The translations under genes and the position numbers were made by a program. The notes beneath the pieces are model-generated. The model did not search any database. It saw only the letters and a list, made by a program, of their open reading frames with translations, and had not been told where the DNA came from. DNA of 54,766 nucleotides from Knufia peltigerae (lineage: Eukaryota; Ascomycota; Eurotiomycetes; Chaetothyriales; Trichomeriaceae): NCBI GenBank assembly GCA_030247855.1, contig JAPDRN010000185.1, positions 1 to 54,766 of the forward strand, in the 5' to 3' direction. This document shows, one piece after another, positions 43,751 through 53,863 of the stretch; within the stretch, counting starts at the first letter, position 1; the number at the start of each line of letters is the position of its first letter.

Positions 43751-45886
43751 ATGGGGAAACAGACCAAAGCCACAAAGAAGTTCGAAAAGAGAAACCTCAA
43801 AGGCACCATCGACCGGAGAAAAGAATTTGCGAAAATCAAACAGAGACATCAGCAGAAGGAGAAAAAGAAGCAGAGGGCAGCCCAAAGAGCACAGAATGTG
43901 GAAGACGAAGACAGTGCCGAGGATGAAAATACTGCCCAAGATGGGCCTGACATGAACGAGGACGAATTTTTCCAAGAGACGTTGGATATTCCGGAAGAGA
44001 AGACGAGTTCTGAATCAAAAGCTGGGAAGGGCAAACGCAAGAGAAACGACGTGGTTGGAAATGCTGAAGCCTCGTCATCAGCAGACGAAGACTCGGATAA
44101 CGATGCGCTTGGACACAAAGATCAACTCGCATCTTTAGCAGAGAAAGATCCCGAGTTCTACAGATACCTACAGGAGAACGACGCCGAACTATTAGATTTT
44201 GATGACGACGACGATGACCTTGCCGAAGTCGATGAACTAAGTGAGGAGGAGCCGCCGACCAAAAAACAAAAGAAAACCGGTGCTGACGCTGGTGGCGACG
44301 AGACTACTCCAGACGATGTCACCCTGGCCATGGTCAAGAGATGGAAGTCGTCCCTCGCCGAGCAGCATTCCATCAGGGCACTGCGGCAAGTCGTACTGGC
44401 ATTTCGTGCTGCCGCACACGCAGATGATGAGGAGGACAAAACTTACAAGTACAACATCGCGAGCCCAGAAGTCTATCACGAGGTGTTGATGACAGCCCTC
44501 AAACAAGTGCCAGTGGTACTCTCACACCATCTTCCTGTCAAGGAGTCTTCCGGGGGCAAAGTACGCGTGCCTACTGATTCGCCCAAATTCAAGACTCTAT
44601 TGCCCCTGGTCAAGTCTCATGCATCATCACTACACTACCTACTTGGACGATTATCCGATTCCAAGACTCTCAGACTGACGCTCCAATCTTTCGAGCCAAT
44701 GCTACCATACCTGCTCCAGATACGAAAGTCCCTCAAGGTGATCATAAAGTCAGTTGCTTCTATATGGTCGGACAACTCTTCCGACGAGGCCACTCGTATT
44801 ACTGCGTTCTTGATCATCCGTCGACTAATGATCATCGGTGATGCTGGAATTCGGGAAACCGTTTTGAAGTCGACGTACGAAGGTGTTGTAAAAGGCAGTC
44901 GAAATACTACAGTCCATACCCTTGCAGGTATCAACCTAATGAAAAATTCGGCTGCAGAGATATGGGGCATCGATCAAAAGGTTAGTTACACCGCTGGCTT
45001 TACCTTCATTCGACAGCTGGCGATTCACCTCCGGGGGAACATCACCAAACCAACCAAGGACTCTTACAAGACTATCTACAACTGGCAATTTGTCCACTCG
45101 TTAGACTTCTGGTCTCGCGTTCTGTCAACGCACTGCAACTCTTTGCTTGAGGCTCAAAACGGAAAATCCTCGCAGTTACGACCCTTGATCTATCCTCTCG
45201 TACAGGTCACTCTTGGTGTAATGAGATTGATCCCGACTTCGACATATTTTCCACTTCGATTTCAGCTGATGCGCTCTTTACTCCGCATCTCGCAGGCTAC
45301 TGAAACCTACATTCCCTTGTCGGCAGCTCTTCTGGAAGTCCTGAATTCCGCTGAGATGAAGAAGCCAGCAAAACCCGCGACTTTCAAGCCTTTGGACTTT
45401 GCCTCGAACATCAGAGCACCGTCGTCTTATTTGAAGACAAAGGTGTACCAAGATGGAGTGGGCGAGCAAGTGGTAGAATTATTTTCCGAATTCTTCGTCT
45501 TGTGGGCGAAGAGCATTGCCTACCCTGAACTTCAGCTGCCCGTCGTCGTAATGCTAAAGCGCTGGTTGAAGACAGCTTCGACTCCAAGTGGGAACAAGAA
45601 CGGCAAGCTTAATCAGGCACTGCTCCTTCTGGTGCAAAAATCGGAAGCCAACTCAAGGTGGATTGAAGAGCGACGAAACAAGGTCAATTTTTCGCCCAAA
45701 GATCGGACTGAAGTTGAAGGATTCCTCAAAGACGTTGAGTGGTCCGATGCTCCCCTTGGTGCTTTTGTGGTGTCACAAAGAAAGTTAAGGGATGAACGCA
45801 AGAAGGTTCTAGATCAGGGAAGGAAGGAACAGGAGAAACGTCGTACAGCTCAGCAAGAAGATGAGGAGGACATCGATACCGTATGA
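43751..45886 (+). CDS. noc2: Noc2, ribosome-biogenesis nucleolar complex protein
   Basis: Single-exon 711-aa protein. Noc2 pairs with Noc1 and then Noc3 to move pre-60S particles through the nucleolus and nucleoplasm. Start MGKQTKATKKFEKRN; the open frame extends three codons upstream to a TTG, so ATG 43751 is chosen. The N-terminal about 190 residues are basic, then acidic (SSADEDSDNDAL, DFDDDDDDLAEV), typical of the family. The helical core carries GINLMKNSAAEIWGID, FIRQLAIHLRGN, YKTIYNWQFVHSLDFWSRVL and YPLVQVTLGVMRLIPT, all recognisable Noc2 blocks. The C-terminal tail is a charged Lys/Arg/Glu helix. Length is like that of the yeast protein. Confidence 0.95.
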   Translation: MGKQTKATKKFEKRNLKGTIDRRKEFAKIKQRHQQKEKKKQRAAQRAQNVEDEDSAEDENTAQDGPDMNEDEFFQETLDIPEEKTSSESKAGKGKRKRNDVVGNAEASSSADEDSDNDALGHKDQLASLAEKDPEFYRYLQENDAELLDFDDDDDDLAEVDELSEEEPPTKKQKKTGADAGGDETTPDDVTLAMVKRWKSSLAEQHSIRALRQVVLAFRAAAHADDEEDKTYKYNIASPEVYHEVLMTALKQVPVVLSHHLPVKESSGGKVRVPTDSPKFKTLLPLVKSHASSLHYLLGRLSDSKTLRLTLQSFEPMLPYLLQIRKSLKVIIKSVASIWSDNSSDEATRITAFLIIRRLMIIGDAGIRETVLKSTYEGVVKGSRNTTVHTLAGINLMKNSAAEIWGIDQKVSYTAGFTFIRQLAIHLRGNITKPTKDSYKTIYNWQFVHSLDFWSRVLSTHCNSLLEAQNGKSSQLRPLIYPLVQVTLGVMRLIPTSTYFPLRFQLMRSLLRISQATETYIPLSAALLEVLNSAEMKKPAKPATFKPLDFASNIRAPSSYLKTKVYQDGVGEQVVELFSEFFVLWAKSIAYPELQLPVVVMLKRWLKTASTPSGNKNGKLNQALLLLVQKSEANSRWIEERRNKVNFSPKDRTEVEGFLKDVEWSDAPLGAFVVSQRKLRDERKKVLDQGRKEQEKRRTAQQEDEEDIDTV

Positions 45887-47369
45887 TGGTGAAAATTGCT
45901 CATTGTCCATGGACGTGGTCTCGTTAGGAAGAGCCATAGGACAACAGGAAGTAGTGTCAACGAGGATCTTTGACAAGTGTTGTGAGTTTTATTTCTGAGT
46001 TCTAGAATGTTGTTCAAGGCTTAGGCGACACCCAAAAGACTCATAATAAGAAATACTTGACACAGTCCGTCGAGGCAGGGCCCAAGATGCTCAGATAGGG
46101 GCAAATATACCCTCGATTGCGAGATACGGCACCCTCCGTGTATATTTGAAACGGTCATTTCAAGATCTACGACGCGCACAGCCTCCAAGGTAGGTAAATA
46201 GCTCAATGTCTGGCCGAATTGTAGGTGATATAACGGTGGTGAGATGCTGGAAGACTACCTAGACAACAACTGTACCTACGCCGGGCGGATATTTTTCCGT
46301 TCCCGCGCGGGCGTCACACCCAGCGCCATTTGGGTAGGAAAGAATCTAGAAAGCAATGCAAGAGTCGATCATTATTACGGGCGGCATTTCAAGTCAGATG
46401 GATACCTAGGTAGGCATGTCTACAGCTTGCCTGATCGTCCATACAATTCACTGGGAGCGTTCTCCTCCTCCAGGGAGCCGTCAAGAATAGTCAATGTTGG
46501 GCTTCAAAATGAATGCGGCAATTTGAAGACTCATGCCACCACGGGCTCGTATCACCTTCTCTGCCATCGATGCTCCTTCAATGTTGGGCTGGGAATCACG
46601 ATGGAACACATCTACTACCGGATATTTAAGACAACGCACGAGGCTTAGCTGATCGATCCATACCCAACACCGTGGTCCATTATCTGCGCAAGTCGGCCAA
46701 GCTTTCCGCCCTTATTCACATGCCCCTGACTTTGCCCGTTTTCGTCAAGTACTTTGCACATCTCAGCAACCATCAGGTGATGTTTGTCTCTCACTGCCTC
46801 GTCCCAAAGTCCCCAATGATTTGGTAGAGCGACGTCGCTTGTATAGGCCGCCATCACCGCCTGCGCCTAGACTGATGGAAGTCTCGGATCTGAAGCGGCC
46901 AGGATCATGGTGGGGGGGAAATTTGACGTCGCCCTGATCTGGTTCATCATCGTGGCCCCTGCTTTTCGCCTTGTACTCGTATTGTACTCGTATTGACTTC
47001 GTGAGGTCGACGTCAGATGCCGCCGTTGGTCCATACAGATGTCATGGCAAAGACGTTCCCGAGCCGAAGACGTGTCCATTCTTGCATCCGTGCCATATGA
47101 GATCAGCTTTTGTATCTTCTTAGACAAACCTTCGCCTGGTGATGTAGAGTCATTTCACACATCTCCTGCCTCTCCACGGGACCAATATCAGAGCAACAAC
47201 AAGGGTCTCGTTGCCACACTGACGTCTGACCCTGAGTGAGCGGTACTTCTTCTACCCTCGCCAACAACCTCGCCGTGGCTTGAAATTCAACGCACTCCCT
47301 CGATCTTGTCACTAACAAACCTACTCCCTACACAAACTAACACTGCACAATTATCCTGCCGACGACAAA
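45887..47369. other. 1.5-kb spacer before the trehalose phosphorylase gene
   Basis: Short frames only (for example 46244-46648), without domains or matching splice signals. A TCGTATTG/TCGTATTG duplication lies near 46977-46996. Confidence 0.4.
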
Positions 47370-49840
47370 ATGGGCGACCCCTCGGGCGAAATGCCAATGC
47401 CATTGAGACATCGGAGACACAGCACTCAGGTGCAACGTGACTTCGTGTCCCAAGTACCTGAATATCATCGAAAACGATCGCTCAGCTTCGCGCAACCGAA
47501 ACCGGATGGCCTCGATATCGGGACAAGCTTGAGTGTAGGTCAATCCCTTGCAGCTTTATTGGCGTCATTGCGGCGGAAACAGCGTACATTCCAAGCACCT
47601 GTCCCAACTCAAAAACCTGGTCTAGTGAAGCATGTTGAAACTAATCTCTATGGTGACCAGGAATTCTGGGTCGGCATTGCCATTCAAGAAGAGTCCAGCA
47701 CGACGCTCAAGGTTGGTATGGCCATTCATGATGGTACATACAGTGTCGACTTTGCAATCCACCGCATATCGCTTGATGACAAGCCGGAGAATGGGACCGG
47801 AGCGGATTGGGTAACTGATCATATCATTGCAGAACTACACAAGTATAGGAAGGATCATCTCTGCAAACTTCTCGGTGCTGGCGTCACTCCTGACCTGCAT
47901 CACAAGGCTCCCAATTTATGTTCCAGGCTGTGGGCAGAGCTGGACATCGTCCCCATTGTATTGGAATCTACTCCCCTCCTACCGAACAAACAAGGTCGCA
48001 ATCAAGGACGGATCAATGTCGACGAATTGGCCGACTCTTTTGCGAGAAAATGCTTAGCGTGGGTATTGCTACAATGTCTTCGCGTCTTTGTCTTTTGACC
48101 TGTTTTGCATAGGTACTTTGGACCTACGAAACAACCCCGACTATCCATCAGCTACCAAAACCAAGTCGAAGTGGATCTGGCTGGCATGATACAGCTGGCC
48201 ACAATGGATGATTACGAGAAGTCTGTCAGACCTCCGACCTGGAGAGCCGTTCAAAAACACATCAAAGATGTCAAAGACCGAAACCTCCGGATCGCCTTCT
48301 TCAGTGCTACTCCGCAAGGTGGAGGTGTCGCCTTGATGCGTCACGCATTGTTGAGGTTTCTCACTCAGCAGGGCGTGAATGTCGAATGGTGAGCAGATTC
48401 CCTTGAAGCCTGCGCCAAAGTTTACCTCATACTAATCCGGACCAGGTTCGTGCCTAAACCGAGACCTGACGTCTTCCGCATCACAAAGAACAACCACAAC
48501 ATCCTGCAGGGCGCCGTTCCCCCGAGCGTCCGTACCTCTGATGAAGCATTGGGCAAGATCAAAGAATGGATCAGGGACAACGCCGAACGCTTCTGGCTTT
48601 CTGAAGAGGGGGGACCTTTGAAAGCCCCTGCCCAGGGTGGTGCCGATGTCATTATCATCGATGACCCCCAGATGCCAGAGCTCATTCCAATCGCCAAGAA
48701 AGAAGCTCCTGATCGCCCGATCATCTTTCGGTGCCACATCGAGGTTCGGGATGATCTTGTTCTAAAGGACGGTAGTGCTGCCCAACATATCTGGCAGAAC
48801 ATGTGGTCAAGCATCAAGCAAGCCGATGTCTTCCTCAGCCATCCAGTACGATCATTTGTGCCCCCTGATGTGAGGAAGGAAACATTGGGTTGGCTCCCGG
48901 CTACAACAGACTGGTAAGAGAACAGACCCTCCAAAGGGAAACACCTGCTCATCTATTCTCCGTTAGGCTCGATGGCTTGAACAAATCCATGGACAACTGG
49001 GATCTGTCATACTACATGCACGTCCTCCGACAGACTTGTCAAGCCCAGGGACTTCCCCAATTACAATATCCGAACCGCGGTTTCTTCACCCAAATTGCCA
49101 GATTCGACCCGTCAAAGGGCATCCCCGATGTCATCGAGAGCTATGCCAGATTCCGCGAGTTGATGGCCGATGAACCAAAGAGGAATACTCACCAACTGGT
49201 GATCTGCGGTCATGGCTCTATCGACGATCCCGACGGAAGCATGATTTACGATCAGACCATGGACGCTATCCATACACATCATCCTGACCTGGCCGATGAT
49301 ATTGTGGTCATCCGCCTCGGGCCCAGCGACCAAATGCTGAATGCCGTCATGTCGCTTTGCACGGTGGCTCTGCAACTTTCTACAAGAGAGGGCTTCGAGG
49401 TCAAGGTTTCCGAAGCGCTACATAAGGTGAGGAATAATATGATTGAATGCATAGATGAACATATAAACGCAAGCTGACACTTTCCTCAGGGGAAACCCAT
49501 GATCGCAACCCTCGCAGGGGGCATTCCTCTACAGGTGGAACACGGCAAGAGTGGCTTCCTCGTCGAAAGGGGCGACCACGAAGCTGTTGCCAAGTACCTC
49601 TACAATCTCGTCATGGACGGCGATCTCTACGACACCATGAGCGAGTACGCCAGAACCCACGTCAGCGATGAGGTGCATACGGTCGGCAATGCCTTGAGCT
49701 GGATGTATCTTGCGTCGTCGGTGTCTAGTGGCCAACCACTGAAACCGAACGAGAGGTGGATCAACGACCTAGCTCGTGAAGCAGCTGGTGAGCCATATCA
49801 GGACGACGAACCACGTCTTCCTCGACATCTCTCGACGTAG
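47370..49840 (+). CDS. ccg-9: Trehalose phosphorylase (CCG-9-like, GT4 family), 5 exons
   Basis: Predicted 747-aa retaining glycosyltransferase-4-type trehalose phosphorylase, which interconverts trehalose plus phosphate with glucose and glucose-1-phosphate; the Neurospora homologue CCG-9 is clock-controlled. Exons: 47370-48058, 48113-48388, 48446-48913, 48967-49426 and 49490-49840; introns of 54, 57, 53 and 63 bp, all GT/AG, and every join keeps frame. Seen: RIAFFSATPQGGGVALMRHA with the family's GG-loop, NNHNILQG, IIIDDPQMPELIP, FRCHIEVRDDL, then GFFTQIARFDPSKGIPDVI and QLSTREGFEVKVSEALHKGK, the GT4 E-x7-E-like acceptor/phosphate region, and TLAGGIPLQVEHGKSGFLVE. The N-terminal about 220 residues are specific to this family. 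Cytosolic. Intact. Confidence 0.93.
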
Positions 49841-50725
49841 GGGATTTCTTTACTAAAAAGGAGTTGTTGTGGGACATATTGGACCGGGGCCGACATGCCT
49901 TGTAACGTTACTGATCGTACATCACTTTTCTGCGTGTGTGGGTATTCCAAGGATCGGGTATATCGAATCAGTGGGACATTGATTTTAGTAGTGCGTTCAA
50001 TTGAAAGAGAGACTTGATTCAAAGATCCCTAAAAGCAGTGACCGTTTTTTGGGAATGCAAGAGGCTGACTTCACATGGGAGCATGGACCGAAAGAGAGGC
50101 GATCACGTGCGCTGTCGTTTCGGCATGATTTAACCCGATGTGTCTTTTCCGATTTACTAATAATCGTATTGTATCTCCATACATGTTTCAACTCCAGTCT
50201 ATGTAGGAGTTACTCGTCAAACAGCCATATTGGCTGCTGTCCTGTCTTGTCCCTTGAACCATCCTTTCAGCTTCCTTCTGCTCGAGAGATTTCAAAGTAC
50301 AGGAATTGTCTGAAACAGCACGCGCGTTGGTGCCGGCCTTCGTCCTCTACCGTGAAGACCTCAACCAATGATGCCCCTCGTTACGACAACGTGGTCGATG
50401 GCCCTGCCACAGCCTAGTTGCCCGGATCTCACGCATCTGAGATACTAATGACACGCAACATGGATCCTCAAGCAGAACAAGCCACATGCTCTTGGGAGAT
50501 CTCGATGGGCACGAGACGGCGCTGATCTTCGATTCTTGTAGTGGCTGGAAAGTACTACTACACAGGCCTTCTCGTCGGCATCTACGGATGGTCTAACGTA
50601 GCCCTGCCGAGAAATCGTATCAAGTACGGAGTACTACGCGTATGCTTTGTGTTTCTGGCATACCTTGTTCTTCCATTCACTCCCTCGCTCTTGATGAGAG
50701 CACCTAACTAACACTCAGATTCACA
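49841..50725. other. Spacer
   Basis: An 885-bp spacer with no supported gene; a palindromic GTACGGAGTAC lies at 50624-50634, about 90 bp before the next start codon. A CACGTG box is near 50104. Confidence 0.4.
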
Positions 50726-51502
50726 ATGTACCGCAAACGAAATGGCTCCTTGGGTTTCTCCTTCACACGCTTCGCTCACGCAGCGGTCCCAAATTTCTTC
50801 GAAGACGAGTCGCCAGTGCGGACGGCCGATCTGACCGCATACCGCCGCGACATGTGCTACATGCACCAAATCGCGAGTACGGATCCGTATGCGCTGGATG
50901 AGCGGAGCTTCTACGTTGCGGGCGTGGTTGATAGCGAAAGTGTGAGTAGAAAGGTATACAAGGCGTTGAAAAAATACACGATACTGGGGAACGATGGGAT
51001 CGTGGATACTCACAAGATCGGGCCGAGGTTCCCGCATCAATTGGCTATGCTGAACATACCCAGGCAGAAAGAACTTGTAGGAATGCTTTTCTGGTGGGAA
51101 GAGGAGTGTCAGAGGCTGAGGAAGTTGAACGCTGAAGAGAAAGAGTTGGATGGCCTGATCGCTGATGCGGAGGCCAGAGTCGCGGTGGGTACGGAGGGAG
51201 ACGACTGTAGCGGACGTAGAGAAGATGATCGTGGGGCCAAACTTGCATTGGACCAGCTGAGATTCGCAAGGGAGAGGGTGCGGATGAAGAAGAGACAAAG
51301 ACCGAGCCAGAGAAGGGTTGATGTTGAACAGGACAAAGATGACATCGTCATGGCTTTCCACGGTCGAAGCAAGAGCGTGCCCAATATGACCGGTCAGCTA
51401 TCAGGAATGACGGACCCAAGCAACGACATCAACAGAAGGGGAGTTGAAGAGGCACCCAGGGAAGATCATGGCCCGCCTCCAGGGTATCTACCAAGCACTT
51501 GA
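50726..51502 (+). CDS. Unrecognised 258-aa protein with charged helical middle
   Basis: Single-exon frame with ATG in a good context (CACAATG). The N-terminal part is ordered-looking: NGSLGFSFTRFAHAAVPNFF, TADLTAYRRDMCYMHQIAST and YKALKKYTILGNDGIVDTHK. About residues 110-200 form a long charged, helix-rich segment (FWWEEECQRLRKLNAEEKEL to RFARERVRMKKRQR) fit for a coiled coil. The C terminus is Pro/Gly-rich and disordered, ending GPPPGYLPST. I recognise no domain. It may belong to a fungal-specific family; I cannot assign a role. Confidence 0.6.
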   Translation: MYRKRNGSLGFSFTRFAHAAVPNFFEDESPVRTADLTAYRRDMCYMHQIASTDPYALDERSFYVAGVVDSESVSRKVYKALKKYTILGNDGIVDTHKIGPRFPHQLAMLNIPRQKELVGMLFWWEEECQRLRKLNAEEKELDGLIADAEARVAVGTEGDDCSGRREDDRGAKLALDQLRFARERVRMKKRQRPSQRRVDVEQDKDDIVMAFHGRSKSVPNMTGQLSGMTDPSNDINRRGVEEAPREDHGPPPGYLPST

Positions 51503-52153
51503 ATTGTCGGCAAGGTGCGACGGACTGTCCTTTTGCCGACCGCCGGTTTTTCAGCGGTTGAAAGACGTATTATTAGGCGACTACTTGAACCGCAGATCAT
51601 ATTCCAGTGCAAGGAAAAGATTCAAAATAGCCGTACAGGCTTCGAGTATAGAGCAGGGACTGTACGACTCTCGACTGGGCGCGCACAGAGTCCTTACTCC
51701 TCTTCCAACTCTTCCTGCCTCGGTCACTTCACTCAGGGAACGGGACATGGCCATCTACCCATTCGCTCGGTCGAAGATCAACCCCTATAAGCTGAGCGAT
51801 GTGGGAAACCCAATGATATTGTCACATTCATCGTTCAGTGGGATGACTCTGGCTGGGGACCGTGCCCTCCAAACCTGTCTTTCTGTCTTACCACAAGATT
51901 CGCTGGTTGGCCAAGAACCAGTTCGACTAGCATGTAGTTGTTGGGATTATTGCTACAATTGAGAAAAGAAAACTGCTTCCCACTACTACTGATTCTGCAA
52001 AAGAGATTCATTCCTGGAACATCAGGCCTGGTGTACTACTACAATGTATCTCTCAGTCCTCGTAGTCCGTGGTACTTCGTAAGGTATTGACCAAGTGCCC
52101 CCCTTTAGTGTGAGAGGTGGAGCCGTCATCCTTCCCCGATCTCTTCGACGGGG
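51503..52153. other. Convergent spacer
   Basis: A 651-bp gap between two converging genes. A frame of 172 codons on the plus strand (51444-51962) overlaps the end of the 258-aa gene and has no domain; it is probably a shadow. Confidence 0.4.
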
Positions 52154-53584
52154 CTATCTGTATGTATTCTGCCCATTCCCGTCCCGGTATCTCTCATTCC
52201 TCCCATCTGTATACCTTCTCTCGTCTGTATACCTTCTCTCGTCTGTATACCTTCTCTCGTCTGTATACCTTCTCTCGTCTGTATACCTTCTCTCGTCTGG
52301 ATAGCTTCTCTCATCTGGATATCTTGTCTCATCTGGGTATCTCTCATTTCTTCCGCTTAGGTATCTTTCACTTCTTCCATCTGGATATCTCTCACTCCTT
52401 GCCTTCCCCATTCTTGACTCTTGGCTCTTGATCAATGATCGCCACCTCCGTCTCTCACGGTGGTCACGAGGAGGGCCTCTGTCTGTTCCAGGACTCAGGC
52501 GCCCGGGTGGAACATTCCTACTTGAATTGTGGATGCTCCCCAATGTCCCTTCACTTGCGTATTGCAGTGTACCATCAACCCGGAAACTGAGGGCCGGCGA
52601 ACTCAGTGGGTTGGCCAAAGGATGGACAGGACTGACCATGGCATCGCGAACTATTCTCTCGAGACAGATGATGACAGAAGTTGGTCCGTCAGCCCTATCG
52701 AACATTCGATATTTCACTGTCTGATACTCGTTGTCATTCGTCGGCTCTCTATCCAGGCTCCTTGCCTGCTCGCACAGGGCATTAATCTTAGTCGCAAATC
52801 CCATGACCTCGAGCCATGGTGGCGAAGCTGCATCTTGTCTTTCAGCATAGCAACGTGAGAGTGAGTAACCACCGGACAACTTACCTTGAACCTCTCTTAC
52901 AGCAAGCTTGACTTCCCCTTCTCGATCACGGGCGGCCTGTGTAAATTGGGAGTGTGCATCGTATACTCGACCAAACAGCGATGGGAATGCAGGTGTTTCT
53001 TCTCGGATAAAGCTTTGCTTCAACGACTCGACGATGTTCTGGACGAAATTCTTCTCGATACGCAACACACATCTTTTGAGTTGGTCTTGCAAAAGTGTTA
53101 GTCACGGACCAGAAGCGACTTCAGACATACTACCATTTGCTTGCTTGAATGAATCATGAGCAGACAGCAGGCGAGAGAATGGGACGGCTAGAGACAAGTC
53201 GCCGCCTATGTTCGGGGGTTGAGTGATGTCTTCCAGATCCAGGCGACGCTCGAGGTGTTCATCGAAATCTGACAAATGTACGTCCAGACGGCGAGCTTCC
53301 CCTTGCAGCACGACTTCATTGGAGCGGCGAAACAGGGAAAATTTCTGTTTTGTCCGGGCGATCTCGAAGCCGATCAGTCGAGCCTTATTGATGGCATTCC
53401 TCAAAGCCCTATGGCAGTTTGTATAGGTCAAGGGTGGTCTTGGTCTACTCAGCTTTTCGGCGCCGACCTTGATGACTTCATAATTAGGCAGATTCACCCA
53501 TCCTGTCGAGGAGTTGTCGGCCTGAAAAAAGCGACCACTTTCTGGCAACCTGGCCGAATCATTGAGGATTCCTTGTGCTCTCAT
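52154..53584 (-). CDS. Unrecognised helical protein ending in a hexapeptide repeat, 3 exons
   Basis: Predicted 443-aa protein; exons 53584-53134, 53085-52885 and 52833-52154. The first intron (48 bp) has donor GTAGTA, branch-like GACTAAC and acceptor GCAAG; it replaces a stop and joins FKQAN to DQLKRC. The second (51 bp, GTAAGT to ACAAG) is stopless and a multiple of three, so its removal is inferred. The N-terminal half is helical with charged repeats (ALRNAINKARLIGFEIARTK, QLKRCVLRIEKNFVQNIVES), reminiscent of the N-terminal domains of fungal STAND or HeLo-type proteins, but I see no firm match. A middle part holds RADGPTSVIICLERIVRDAM. The C-terminal tail is Arg-rich, with tandem units of R-Y-[TP]-D-[EG]-R. 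No signal peptide or membrane span. Confidence 0.65.
52207..52296 (-). repeat. 18-bp tandem minisatellite, five copies, coding
   Basis: Five copies of an 18-bp unit (CTGTATACC then TTCTCTCGT) start at 52207, 52225, 52243, 52261 and 52279, exactly 18 bp apart. In the antisense gene they read RYTDER repeats. Diverged units (CTGGATAGC, CTGGATATC) continue to about 52400. Because 18 is a multiple of three, copy-number change keeps the frame. Confidence 0.85.
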
Positions 53585-53863
53585 CACGTTGGTGCCTCAA
53601 CAGAAATAACACATTGCACAACGGCCCTCATCAAGCCAAATACAAAGTCGAAAACTGATTGAGGCTGAGTCTTTGGGCGCAGCTTGTTGGTGCAAATGCA
53701 GTCTAGCGAGAATTCATCTCAGCGCCCGACGAGGTGCGTTGTCAGCCTTGCTGTTCGGTTTTGCTGGCATCTGAAATTCTTCCGCGAATCGTGCACTTTC
53801 TAATGGCAAGAAGGGTTGGGAAGCCGCAGAATTGTAATCGCGGCACGAACTACAGAGGCTACA

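Noticed and set aside
50708..51361. A 217-codon minus-strand frame
   Set aside because: It is antisense to the 258-aa gene; the sense frame has a better start context and a plausible helical protein.
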